Below, in pieces: positions 1 to 9,000 of a stretch of DNA of 61,768 nt. Location of the stretch: contig JAUJOK010000031.1 in NCBI GenBank assembly GCA_030447685.1, positions 1 to 61,768 of the forward strand, read 5' to 3'. A model generated the notes under the pieces. That model had not been told where the DNA came from, searched no databases, and saw nothing but the letters and a program-made list of their open reading frames with translations. This DNA is from Armatimonadaceae bacterium (lineage in GTDB: Bacteria > Armatimonadota > Armatimonadia > Armatimonadales > Armatimonadaceae). Each line of letters opens with the position of its first letter. The first letter of the stretch is position 1. Both the position numbers and the translations under genes were made by a program.

Positions 1-389
1 AGGTAGCGTGTGCGCTGGCGCAGGTCGTCGCGCGTCAGAAGCACCTGCCCCACTGGAATAGCGTAATTGGCGAAGATGTCGGCATACAGGTGCATCAGCG
101 CGCCCTGTCCAATAGCGGCGAGGGCTTGCTTTTGAGGAATGGTGCGGGGTTTTTCTCCCAGCCCCAGCTTGCTGACTCCGGCCCGGATCGCGCCGGACGT
201 AACCAGAATCACCTGCCGCTTCATCTCCCGCTGTGCCTCCACTTGCTTCGCGAGAGAATCGATAAACACCCGATCCAGCCCATCGCCTCCGCCCGTCAGC
301 GTCGAAGTGCCGACTTTAATGACGATGCGTTTATAATTTTCTACCCCAGCTTCTGTAACACCCACCGCTTGCCCGGAAGCTTCCGGCAT
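1..389 (-). CDS. proB: glutamate 5-kinase, N-terminal part (cut by window edge)
   Basis: Only the first 129 codons are present; the gene runs off the left edge. The product phosphorylates glutamate in the first step of proline synthesis in the cytoplasm. Reading minus from the ATG at 389, the protein shows RIVIKVGTSTLTGG near residues 21-34, the amino-acid-kinase nucleotide loop, then VILVTSGAIRAG, KQALAAIGQGALM and QVLLTRDDLRQRTRYL, all hallmarks of ProB. It is the last visible gene of the rplU-rpmA-obgE-proB run, a common bacterial order. A C/G-rich palindromic repeat fills the gap to obgE. The start fits because the conserved kinase core begins about 20 residues later. Confidence 0.93.
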   Translation of the reverse strand, partial: MPEASGQAVGVTEAGVENYKRIVIKVGTSTLTGGGDGLDRVFIDSLAKQVEAQREMKRQVILVTSGAIRAGVSKLGLGEKPRTIPQKQALAAIGQGALMHLYADIFANYAIPVGQVLLTRDDLRQRTRY

Positions 390-398
390 AACTGACAC

Positions 399-437
399 AC
401 CCCCTTCCCTCGGAGGGAGGGGGGCAGGGGGGTAGGA
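399..437. repeat. C/G-rich palindromic repeat between obgE and proB
   Basis: A C-rich arm followed by a G-rich arm forms an imperfect hairpin around CCTTCCCTCGGAGGGAGG. It has the same style as the repeats listed elsewhere in the window and lies in the short gap between the obgE stop and the proB start. Confidence 0.7.
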
Positions 438-441
438 GGGC

Positions 442-1791
442 CTATTCATCATCGCCGTCCGTCTCTTCTTCTTCATCCTCGGCGTCTTCGTCTATGTAGT
501 CGAACTCGATGTCGCGGATACGGACGGTATCGCCCTGCTGCGCCCCGGCGGCCTTGAGCTTGCGGAACACGCCCAGACGCTCCATGCGGCGCTGAAGGCG
601 GCGGACGCCGTCTTCGCTTTCCATGTTCGTCATAGCGACCATCCGCTCCAAACCCTTGCCCAGCACTACCAGGGTGTCGCCGGACTCGCGCTCGACCGTG
701 AAGCGCCGGGGGTCGTCCTCGGTATCGCGACCGGAAAGGGTGATGCGTACCGGCTCATCGGCAGCGGTGGGCGTGACCTCTTTGGGGATCTCCTGAAGGC
801 GCGTGCCCAGATGGAACAGGAACGGCTCGATGCCCTCGCCGGTGACGGCGGAAATCTGAAAGACCGGCCCGCTGTCCAAGCCCTCGAAGAATTCTACGAC
901 GGGCTGAAGCGAGGCGCGGTCGGCGACCACATCCACCTTGGACAGCACGATTATCTGCGGCAGCTTCGCCAGTTCCCCACGAAACTTAGCCAGTTCTCCG
1001 TTAATCGTATGGTAATCCTCTATGGGATCGCGGCCCGTGAGGCCGGAAACGTCCACCAGATGCACCAGCAGCCGTGTCCGTTCCAGATGCTTCAAAAACT
1101 GAATGCCCAGCCCCGCGCCCTGGTGCGCGTTCTCGATCAGGCCGGGAATATCGGCAATCACGAAGCTGAAATCATGGGTAACGCGCACGACGCCCAGGTT
1201 CGGCACCAGCGTCGTGAACGGGTAGTCGGCGATCTTGGGCTTGGCCGCCGAAACGCGCGACAGCAGCGTGGACTTGCCGACGTTGGGGAAGCCGAGCAGA
1301 CCGACATCGGCGAGCAGCTTCAGTTCCAGCCTGACGCGCCGCTCCTCGCCCGGCTCACCGTTTTCCGCGAACTTGGGGGCCTGCTGCACCGAGGAGACAA
1401 AGTGCGAGTTGCCCTTGCCGCCGCGCCCGCCCGCCGCCAGCACCTCGCGCTGCGGGTGGTGCGACAGATCCGCCAGCACCTCGCCGGTTTCGGCGTCCTG
1501 CACCTGGGTTCCGACCGGCACCTTCAGAACCAGGTCCGCGCCGTCCCTGCCGAACTGGTTCTTGGTCAGGCCGTCGCCGCCGCGCACCGCTTTATACAGC
1601 TTGTTGAGGCGGAAGTCCAGCAGGGTGGCGATGTTGGAATCGGTTTCAAAGACGATGGAGCCGCCGCGCCCCCCGTCGCCGCCGTCCGGGCCGCCCCGTG
1701 GGACATGCTTTTCTCGGCGGAACGTCGCCGCGCCGTTGCCGCCGTCTCCGGCCTTGATGGTGATTTCAACCTCGTCAATAAATGCAGACAT
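442..1791 (-). CDS. obgE: Obg family GTPase (CgtA)
   Basis: Essential GTPase that acts in late 50S ribosome assembly and stress control. The 449-residue protein has the glycine-rich Obg fold at residues 1-158, with runs such as GGPDGGDGGRGG and AAGGRGGKGN. A G domain follows, with the P-loop GFPNVGKST at 167-175 and DIPGLIE at 214-220. A C-terminal OCT-type domain ends in an acidic tail of Asp and Glu. An AAAGG ribosome site lies 7 bases before the ATG. It follows rpmA and rplU in the same direction, the classic ribosomal-protein/Obg arrangement, and precedes proB. Confidence 0.97.
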   Translation of the reverse strand: MSAFIDEVEITIKAGDGGNGAATFRREKHVPRGGPDGGDGGRGGSIVFETDSNIATLLDFRLNKLYKAVRGGDGLTKNQFGRDGADLVLKVPVGTQVQDAETGEVLADLSHHPQREVLAAGGRGGKGNSHFVSSVQQAPKFAENGEPGEERRVRLELKLLADVGLLGFPNVGKSTLLSRVSAAKPKIADYPFTTLVPNLGVVRVTHDFSFVIADIPGLIENAHQGAGLGIQFLKHLERTRLLVHLVDVSGLTGRDPIEDYHTINGELAKFRGELAKLPQIIVLSKVDVVADRASLQPVVEFFEGLDSGPVFQISAVTGEGIEPFLFHLGTRLQEIPKEVTPTAADEPVRITLSGRDTEDDPRRFTVERESGDTLVVLGKGLERMVAMTNMESEDGVRRLQRRMERLGVFRKLKAAGAQQGDTVRIRDIEFDYIDEDAEDEEEETDGDDE

Positions 1792-1807
1792 AGTATAACC
1801 TTTGAGA

Positions 1808-1845
1808 ACCCCTCGCCTCGCAGGAGAGGGGCCGGGGGAGGGGGC
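1808..1845. repeat. C/G-rich palindromic repeat upstream of obgE
   Basis: CCCCTCGCCTCGCAGGAGAGG followed by a G-rich arm. It belongs to the interspersed palindrome family of this window and sits between the rpmA terminator and obgE. Confidence 0.6.
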
Positions 1846-1860
1846 AAAGACGCAGGGGCC

Positions 1861-1905
1861 AAAAAAGGCCCGGCCTGGTCTGCTCGCGCATACCCGACCG
1901 GGCCT
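1861..1905 (-). terminator. intrinsic terminator after rpmA
   Basis: On the minus strand an 8-bp perfect stem (AGGCCCGG with CCGGGCCT) closes a loop of about 24 bases and is followed directly by six T. It lies 30 bases beyond the rpmA stop, so it probably limits read-through from the ribosomal-protein genes into obgE-proB. Confidence 0.8.
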
Positions 1906-1935
1906 CCTTTTATCTGCGGCTCCGTAACCGATTCG

Positions 1936-2259
1936 TTACGAAGAGACGGCAGCGGTTTCCGTCGCTGTGGACTCCGTTGCTTCCGAAGCAGCGGGAGCGG
2001 CATACGGGTTCTCGGTGTAGACGCTGATGCGCCGCCGGTCCTTCGCACCCTCGAACTTTACATAGCCGTCAATCAGCGCGTGGAGCGTATGATCCTTGCC
2101 CATGCCGACGTTCTTGCCGGGATAGTGCTTGGTGCCGCGCTGCCGCGTCAGGATATAGCCCGCCTTGACAAACTCGCCCGCGAACTCCTTGACGCCGAGC
2201 ATCTGCGGGTTCGAGTCACGCCCGTTGCGCGAGGAACCGACGCCCTTTTTATGTGCCAT
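1936..2259 (-). CDS. rpmA: 50S ribosomal protein L27
   Basis: Structural protein of the large subunit near the peptidyl-transferase centre. The 107-residue product starts [17 protein letters not shown] and contains [15 protein letters not shown], diagnostic for L27. It lacks the cleavable N-terminal extension found in Firmicutes. The tail after about residue 88 is a low-complexity Ala/Ser/Thr/Glu extension not usual in L27. An AAGGATAAG site precedes the ATG. It is 6 bases downstream of rplU and followed by an intrinsic terminator. Confidence 0.97.
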   Translation of the reverse strand: MAHKKGVGSSRNGRDSNPQMLGVKEFAGEFVKAGYILTRQRGTKHYPGKNVGMGKDHTLHALIDGYVKFEGAKDRRRISVYTENPYAAPAASEATESTATETAAVSS

Positions 2260-2265
2260 TTTTTC

Positions 2266-2574
2266 TTATCCTTGAATTTTATCGACCCGCACCTGGGTGA
2301 TTTCCTGCCGGTGCCCATAATGGCGCTGGTGGTTCTTTACCTTGATGTACGTCAGGCCGTTGATCTTTTTGCTTTTACCCTGCCGCACGATTGTGCCGGT
2401 GACGCTCGCGCCTTCCACAAGGGGTGCGCCGAAGCGGGGGGTGTCGCCGCCGAGGAAAAGAACCTCGCCCAGCGTAATCGTATCGCCCTCGCTGCCTTCT
2501 AATTTATCGAGGGTAATGGTATCGTTTTCTTGTACGCGGTACTGTTTGCCGCACGCCCGGATCACTGCATACAT
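2266..2574 (-). CDS. rplU: 50S ribosomal protein L21
   Basis: Large-subunit ribosomal protein. I start it at the ATG at 2574, giving [20 protein letters not shown], the normal L21 N-terminus; a longer in-frame ORF upstream (to 2691) would translate the promoter. The C-terminal signature [21 protein letters not shown] is split here into [10 protein letters not shown] and [13 protein letters not shown], matching L21. At 102 residues the length is normal. First gene of the rplU-rpmA-obgE-proB operon, with a strong promoter about 90 bases upstream. Confidence 0.96.
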   Translation of the reverse strand: MYAVIRACGKQYRVQENDTITLDKLEGSEGDTITLGEVLFLGGDTPRFGAPLVEGASVTGTIVRQGKSKKINGLTYIKVKNHQRHYGHRQEITQVRVDKIQG

Positions 2575-2662
2575 CGGATTATATTCACCTTCAGATGGTT
2601 GCGACCCACGGCCTGCGCTTGGGTTGCGCGCAGTCGCCGAAGTGTCGCCAGACAACCCTCGA

Positions 2663-2691
2663 AGTATACCATAATCACCGCGCGGCGTCAA
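2663..2691 (-). promoter_or_regulatory. sigma70-type promoter of the rplU operon
   Basis: On the minus strand TTGACG (2691-2686) is separated by 17 bases from TATACT (2668-2663). Transcription would start near 2656, giving a leader of about 80 bases before rplU. Both hexamers differ from consensus by one base. Confidence 0.8.
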
Positions 2692-2726
2692 ATCAGGCGG
2701 GCGAAGATGCGGAGAAGCGGACGGAG

Positions 2727-3593
2727 TTAACGGTGGGCAAGCGCGGCGGCAAAGCCTTCAACGCCGTCTTGATGAGCGCACAGGGCGTCATGCAAGTCAT
2801 CCAGATCGGCCTCGGTAAGGTCCAGCGTCTGGAGGGTAGGCAGATGGGGATCGCGCTCGATGTCGTCGCCGCCGGAACCGATGTTCGCGCGCCGGGTAAT
2901 CAGGTCAGCGACATACACGATAGCCGCAAGGGGCGTATTCTCTTCGGCCTGCGCGGGATTGTGGTGGAACGCGATTGCATCCACCAGCGGCGGCGGGAAC
3001 GCCCAGCGCGCCGCCAGCCACGCCCCGAACGCCGCATGGGAGACGCCCAGAACCCGCTGTTCCGCATCGACGACGGTTATTTTTTCGCTGTGCACCAGAG
3101 AAACGATTCGTCCTGCCGAGCCGTGCAGGTAGCGGGCGATGATGACCTTGCCGATGTCATGCAACAGACCGGCGGTGAACGCTTTTTCCAGCGGCGTGTA
3201 GCGCACCCGGCGCGCGACGATACGCGAAGCCGCCGCGACCGCAACCGAGTGCCGCCACAGCGCCTCCATGTCCAGGCCCCGGTCTTTTGTTGTGTGGAAC
3301 AGGTCGAAGGCGGCGGCGGACAAAGCGACATTTCGCAACGTGGATGAACCCAGCAGGGTAACGGCCTGAAGCACGGCGGAAATGGAGCGGGGGAAACCGT
3401 AATACGCGGAGTTGGCGAGACGCAGAACGCGCGCGGCCAGCGGCGGGTCTGCGGACACCAGGCGGCTTAAATCGGCAGCGGAGCAGTTGGGCGACTCAGC
3501 GACACGCAGCACCTCCGTCACCGTCGTGGGAAGGGTGGGTATATCTTCTACCTGCGCCAGTATCCGTGCTACCCGTTCAAGTTCCGTCTGCAT
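2727..3593 (-). CDS. HDOD domain signalling protein
   Basis: The 288-residue protein is a single HDOD module. The N-terminal part has LPTTVTEVLRVAESPN and then PPLAARVLRLANSAYYG, the conserved HDOD helix pair. The later HD-like part keeps GLLHDIGKV near residue 140 and AIAFHHNP near residue 207. HDOD proteins lack reliable nuclease or phosphodiesterase activity and act in signalling, often with chemotaxis or cyclic-di-GMP systems; the partner is unknown here. It stands alone, divergent from the small membrane protein at 3724. Confidence 0.88.
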   Translation of the reverse strand: MQTELERVARILAQVEDIPTLPTTVTEVLRVAESPNCSAADLSRLVSADPPLAARVLRLANSAYYGFPRSISAVLQAVTLLGSSTLRNVALSAAAFDLFHTTKDRGLDMEALWRHSVAVAAASRIVARRVRYTPLEKAFTAGLLHDIGKVIIARYLHGSAGRIVSLVHSEKITVVDAEQRVLGVSHAAFGAWLAARWAFPPPLVDAIAFHHNPAQAEENTPLAAIVYVADLITRRANIGSGGDDIERDPHLPTLQTLDLTEADLDDLHDALCAHQDGVEGFAAALAHR

Positions 3594-3723
3594 CCTGCCG
3601 AAGTTTCCTGTCCGCTGAGACGCTGTTTTTATACATATCTATTGTCGGCGGCCCTGCCCCGACTTTGTAGGGTTGCCTGCTGAGAAACCGGGGTAAAAAC
3701 GGGGTCGGAGGAACAGAAGAGAG

Positions 3724-4008
3724 ATGGACGAGACGCGAAAGCGATATGTAGTTGCCGGGGTTCTGGTCGGCGCGGTGACGGTCGGTCTGGTGGTGCTGGC
3801 GCGCAAAACCCCGCGCGATCAGTGGGTCAGCACGCTGCGGCGTGTGGCGGGGGATGCCCTGGCGTTCGCGAAGGAGCGGTACGGAGCGAACGAGCCGATT
3901 CGTCTGGTAGAAAAGACGCTGGAAAAGTTCGATGAGACGGGGCAGGAGACGGCGCTTACCCGCGCCTTCCATGACGCTGTCGAACACGCTCACGACAAGG
4001 ACGCATAG
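3724..4008 (+). CDS. small single-pass membrane protein, uncharacterised
   Basis: A 94-residue protein with one strong hydrophobic segment near residues 9-26 (VVAGVLVGAVTVGLVVLA) followed by a basic, amphipathic tail. GGAGGAACAG lies just before the ATG, a good ribosome site. I do not recognise a family. It is divergent from the HDOD gene and convergent with the DUF4037 gene. Codon use matches the neighbours, so it is probably a real gene of unknown role. Confidence 0.65.
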   Translation: MDETRKRYVVAGVLVGAVTVGLVVLARKTPRDQWVSTLRRVAGDALAFAKERYGANEPIRLVEKTLEKFDETGQETALTRAFHDAVEHAHDKDA

Positions 4009-4148
4009 CTTCCGTTGCCGAGGCTGCCGCTGCATAACCACGTTTCGTATTGGCAGGGCGGGTTCCCCTTTCACCGGACGGACAGGTGTCTGATTTTCGT
4101 CCATAAGACCGGGAACCCCTTGCCCTTCTGTTTCTACGCCGCGCTGCT

Positions 4149-5225
4149 CTATCCCGCGCCAGGTGGATCGGATGGGGCGTTCAGGCCCAGAATCCGGTCC
4201 CAACCGGGCAGATCCAGCCCATCCACATAGCGAGAGTGAAACTGCTCCAGATAGATCTGATCCCAGACCGGCACAACTCCCTTGATCTCTTCCGGCAGAC
4301 CCTGGATGATCTCGGCATACGCATGCTCCAGCAGGCGGTAGCCGGACGTGGGGGAGCCTGTGAACGGGGGATGGGGCCGTATCAGCCCGTCAGCGACCAG
4401 GGTGGCATCCAGCACCTCCGACAGTGCGTGCAGCAGGTCCAGCTTCCGCTCCCAGGGCGTCGTGAGCAGAACTGCCTCCTCAATAAGAGGGCGCAGCGGC
4501 GCGCTCAGGCGCGGGAGCCGCTGGAAGTAAACCATCAGCCACTTATCATAGGGGAAGTAGCGGCGATCCAGCAGGAACGCCAACTGCACGCCCCAGCGCA
4601 GCGCGCTGGCGAACCGGGTCGTCGCATAAAAGGGGTCGCTGCGCAGGAGCGCGCGCTTGAGGGCGTAGGTCCCCATTCCCGAGAAGTACCGGCACCAGTG
4701 CGCGATGCGGCGGCGGCGGACCGGCTCCGGATAGTAGGCAAGCAGCGCCTCGCGAATGGCGGTGAAGCTTCCGGCGGGGTCATGCCATAACTCGCCGTTG
4801 ACGATGTGGATGATGTCTTCTTCCGGCAGGCTCAGCCACTCCGTATACGTCTGCGGGACGTGATCGATACCGATGGTGCGCCGCAGGAAAGCCTCTCGGC
4901 TGTCCAGAGCCAGCCCGGTTCCCGCCAGATGACCTTCCCGCAGTGCGTACCCTTCAAAGCTTGCAGGCAGGTTCGCGGTGACTGCCTGCATCATCGCCTG
5001 CCCCCGTCTCTGGAAAAGAGAATCGGGCATCAGGGCATCGATGCGCAGGCCGAAATGATGGTCGCGCGAATAGACATCGTCCAGCCCCAGCGCCTCCGAG
5101 CCGTAGCCGAAAAGACCGAAGGCGGTTTGCGCCGTCTCCTCGGGGAACTCCCGCTCCAGAATGGGCAGAACTACCTGGCGGAAAAAAATCCGGCTGACTT
5201 CGGCGATAGGGCGCTGCTGCTCCAT
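4149..5225 (-). CDS. DUF4037 nucleotidyltransferase-like protein
   Basis: A 358-residue cytoplasmic protein of the DUF4037 family. Near the N-terminus GYGSEALGLDD (residues 40-50) followed by SRDHH (53-57) resembles the GS-X-DxD core of nucleotidyltransferases. The rest is helical, with HIVNGELWHDPAG and a C-terminal helical domain. Substrate unknown. It begins 5 bases after the PhyH stop, so it is co-transcribed with the PhyH and secreted glycosidase genes upstream. The link suggests modification of, or resistance to, a small molecule, but this is inference only. Confidence 0.8.
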   Translation of the reverse strand: MEQQRPIAEVSRIFFRQVVLPILEREFPEETAQTAFGLFGYGSEALGLDDVYSRDHHFGLRIDALMPDSLFQRRGQAMMQAVTANLPASFEGYALREGHLAGTGLALDSREAFLRRTIGIDHVPQTYTEWLSLPEEDIIHIVNGELWHDPAGSFTAIREALLAYYPEPVRRRRIAHWCRYFSGMGTYALKRALLRSDPFYATTRFASALRWGVQLAFLLDRRYFPYDKWLMVYFQRLPRLSAPLRPLIEEAVLLTTPWERKLDLLHALSEVLDATLVADGLIRPHPPFTGSPTSGYRLLEHAYAEIIQGLPEEIKGVVPVWDQIYLEQFHSRYVDGLDLPGWDRILGLNAPSDPPGAG

Positions 5226-5230
5226 CCGGT

Positions 5231-6031
5231 TTACTCGCCCGCCAGAAGGGGGTGAAGCGGATGCTCCCAGGAGCCGCCGGGTGTCATTTCGCCCGCTGCG
5301 CCCGCCGGATCGGAGCCGCCGGTGAAGCGGACATAGTCCGGGATATAGATGACCGCGAAAGCCCAGCGTGGTCGATCCGTCCGGTTTGGGGTGGCGTAGT
5401 GGAAGGTACAGCCGTGGTGGAAGGTGACACCTCCGGCCCGCATCGGCATCGCAACCGGCTCGGCGACCTCCTGGCCCCGCGCCTTCATGTTCGTGACGAT
5501 GCTCGCTCCATCGACACCCAGCGGAATCGCTTCCAGTTTCCCGAACCGATGGCTGTGGGGGATAAACGACATGCAGCCGTTGTTCTCATCGACATCATCG
5601 ACCGCGATCCAGGCGGAGAGCGCTCCCTGTGGCTCCATCGGCCAGAACGGCGAATCCTGGTGCCAGTTGGTTGCTTTGCTGATCTCTCCTCCCGGCTTGA
5701 CCAGGGCATGGTCGTGGTACAGGCGCACGCTCCGCGCACCGGAAAGTCTGCGGGCCGCCTCGGCTAATCGGGGGTGGAACGTGATCGCCTTCGCCTCCGG
5801 GTAATCCGTCCAGAGGTTCACCTTCTGGTTGAGCGCACGCTCGTACTCCTCGGAAGCGCGTCCACCGCCCGGAGCGCCTTTTATACGCTCCCGCGTGGAG
5901 GTGCAGGCATGCTCCATCGCCGCGCGCAAAGCGGTCAGTTCGTCCGGCGAAAAGAAAGTCGGGTATTGGATGTAGCCCCTTTCGCAATACGACCTGACAT
6001 CCTCATCGGTGGTCGGGCAATGAATGGTCAA
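5231..6031 (-). CDS. phytanoyl-CoA dioxygenase family protein (PhyH)
   Basis: A 266-residue Fe(II)/2-oxoglutarate oxygenase candidate. The iron triad is visible: His124 and Asp126 in NWHQDSPFW and the distal His211 in TFHYATPNRTDRPR, with an Arg a few residues on that could hold 2-oxoglutarate. Family members hydroxylate varied small molecules, so the substrate cannot be given. The gene sits 7 bases after the glycosidase candidate and 5 before DUF4037. A second, frameshifted PhyH gene lies at 46.8-47.4 kb beside rhamnose genes, so this organism pairs PhyH proteins with sugar loci twice. Confidence 0.87.
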   Translation of the reverse strand: MTIHCPTTDEDVRSYCERGYIQYPTFFSPDELTALRAAMEHACTSTRERIKGAPGGGRASEEYERALNQKVNLWTDYPEAKAITFHPRLAEAARRLSGARSVRLYHDHALVKPGGEISKATNWHQDSPFWPMEPQGALSAWIAVDDVDENNGCMSFIPHSHRFGKLEAIPLGVDGASIVTNMKARGQEVAEPVAMPMRAGGVTFHHGCTFHYATPNRTDRPRWAFAVIYIPDYVRFTGGSDPAGAAGEMTPGGSWEHPLHPLLAGE

Positions 6032-6038
6032 TTAATTA

Positions 6039-9000
6039 TCAATCTCCTGTTGTGTTCGTTGCGGGCTGTTCGTGTGTCTTCCACAGCTCAAATACACGGT
6101 TCAGTGACGGGTTCCTGCGGAAGCGTACACGGTCGCCCGGCTTGATATCGATACTTCCCGGCGGCAAAGCTTTGACCGGCTTATCGCCAGCCTGACGCGT
6201 GTGCACCAGCGCGGAAAGGTCGATAATGCTGCGCCTGCCGCCCTCAGCGGTGACAATGAACGGCATGGCGTAGGGAGTGAGCGGTTCGAACTGACGTACG
6301 ATTCCTTCAACTACCTGATAGGCGGCCTTCACTTCCACTGCCGTACCGAACTCGTCTAAACGCGCCTCGATCTGATCGCCATGCCGAAAATCTTCCAGCG
6401 GGGCCACAGCAGGCTTCTCGCCGGGTTGACCGCGCCGCAAAACGGTCCTGGCACCCGTGGGAATGAGCAGACGACCGGCGCCGTCATCCGGCAGGATGAA
6501 GAAGCCGCTATGCGGACTGCTGCCGGCCCGGCTCCGGAAGATACCGGTGATGACGCGCGGCGCAGACCGCGACGGATACGGGACCGCCGTGGCGGAAATC
6601 TCCAGCGCGCCGTTTCCATCCGTTGTCCGTTTTATCCCTCTGTGTTCTTTGCCTGCCGCGCGGATCGTCCACTCACCGTCCCTTTGGTCAATCTTGTAGG
6701 CCGTTTTGGGCGGCAGGTTCCGCAGGCGGATCGTCACTCCGGCGGCGGCGCGCCGGGCGTGCAGCGTCAGTCGGATCTGATCGGTTCCAACCGCCTGGAG
6801 GGTGCAGGTGACCGGCTCTGTTGTGTCGATCCCAACCGGATAGGGTTTGAGCCAACCGCTTTCCTGGACCTGATAAACAGCCGGCAGAAGGATGCTCCGG
6901 CCCTCGCAGGCCAGGCGATACGCATCGGCGTAGGCACCGTGCGCGTACGCCTTTTGGGACAGCGTAAGTCGTGGTGAAGGGCGCTTTCCGCTCTGCCGGT
7001 ACAGGGCCTCCATCGCCAGTTCGGCGTCGCGCCGCCAGCTTACCACCAGGTTCTGGCGGCGCGCCGTCGCCAGAGATTCGTCCTGCGGTTCCAGGTTTTC
7101 CGTGAGTGCGGCAGGCCAGCCCGCAGTGAAGCGCACATCGCGTACGGAGCACCAGCTTAAAACACCTGGCGGTATGCCCGGCGCGTTCATCTCGATGCGC
7201 ACATACACGACGCCCTTGCCGCGCGCCAGGGTACTCAGGTCGATGCGGTCGGGACGGCCAAAGTGGCCGGTGTCGAAGTAGCGTTTCACCTCGCGCATCT
7301 GCGCTGCATTTCCCGTCGCACCCGCCAGTACGCGCACGTAAACGGAGGCGTCTTTTTTCCCGAATACGAAGGCGCGCCCGGTCAGCTCCAGAAATAGGCC
7401 GCTGTCGAGGCCCCCTTGCCGCGCTTGAACCTTATAGGTCAGGTAGCCCGGCCTGTCGCTGGATGCGGGGAAAGCCGCGACGGCGGCGGTGTTGCCGATC
7501 TGGCCGGTCTGCATGCTGCCGTAGTCAGCGGCCTGCCGCTTCCAATCCTCACCCGTGAACCGGGTTTCCAGCAGCACGGGCTGGTACACATAGGCGGGGA
7601 ACGGCTGTGCCAGGTCGCGAACCTCCGAGGCGGCTATGTCCATCTTGTCCAGCGGGTAGTTGTACAGCGTATAATAGCGCTGCGCCAGCGCGTAGCCGGG
7701 CCGAACCCCCTGTCTGTTCTGCGCATTATTGCCCGCTTCCGCATTGACGGCGGCATTGCGGCCCAGCGCGATCTGGTGCAGTACCGCTTCCCGTTCCTCT
7801 ATCGTGTCGGCGTTCCACTCGCCGCCGACACGCGCGCTGCCGGGAGCTGCCGTTTCCCACAAAGGATAGGCGCTGCTGAGCATAGGATATTGGATGCTGG
7901 CGTCGGAAACCATCGCCTGCGTGTAGATGTTGTCTGCAAGCAGGTCGTCCGGCAGCGAAACACGCGATCCGGTGACAATGACGGCGTCCCGTTCCAGCGC
8001 CTGCGCCGCCGCCGCCGCGATCATTTCGTTGTAACCGAGCAGATTGCGGAACAGCCACAGGCGCTCCGTTGCACTGAGGCCATCGGTGGGGTTAAGAATT
8101 ACACCGTCGCGCCGTGCCGCCTCGACTGCGGTGGGATTGAAGTCGGCCAGCAGGAGGTCGCTGCCCAGACCGGCATTGCCGCTTGCCCAGTACACCGGCT
8201 CGTTGTCCAGGTTTATCGAAAGGATAAGCTTCTGCTTCCCCTGAGCGAGCAGGTCGCGGTAGCGCCGCTGCAAGTAACCCATGGATTCGCGCATCCGCCG
8301 GACCTTGAAAGCGTTCAAGTCCGGGTGGTTGACGGTCAGCCACGCCGTGTTGGACCACTGGTTCGGAATGGAAAGCTGGTACTTTCCCGTGGTCGCATTG
8401 TAGACCACCTGCTGATAGGCTACATCGCTCCAAAAGCCGCCTTTGCCGTCCGATCCGCCTGGTGTATTGGCCCACCAGGTATCGAAGCCAAGCTGCACCG
8501 GCATGCCTGTCTCTTGGGCCAGGCGCAGTGCGTAATCGATGCGCTCCTCGAACTCCCGCGCGCCCAGAGCCGCATAGGGGATGAAGGCAGTGAAGGCTGG
8601 CTCCGCGTGGGGATGATCGCCAAGAGAGGCCTTGATCTGATTGAGTCTGGTCTTATCGGCGGCGAAGTCGGAGAACGACAGGCGTACGGTCGGTGCGAGG
8701 TAATAGGGCACCGCCAGATGGTTCTGGTCGAAATATCGGGCGAAGTTTGCGAACGCCCAGAGCCGACTGATCGAAAACGGCGTATCGCTCTGGCTGACGA
8801 ACTTCACCGTTATCCATTCGTTGCCCGTCGGCGGGATCTGAACAAAGTAGTGGACCGGCCCGGCTCCGCTGCCCTGCCAGGTGCGCAGGTAGGTCTTCTT
8901 CTCATCCACCAGCACCAGGTAGCCGCGCACGTCCCGATCCCGGCCATATATCTCCTCCACCTCCAGCGTGGTCGTCTCCCGCGGATTTACCTTCAAGCGA

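Noticed and set aside
811..2502. 563-codon plus-strand ORF
   Set aside because: Shadow of obgE, rpmA and rplU on the other strand; no family motifs and low-complexity His/Gln/Arg content.
4056..4121. Hairpin GGGTTCCC/GGGAACCC between two convergent genes as a terminator
   Set aside because: Arms are 8 bp with a loop of about 40 bases and no T-run; too weak to list.
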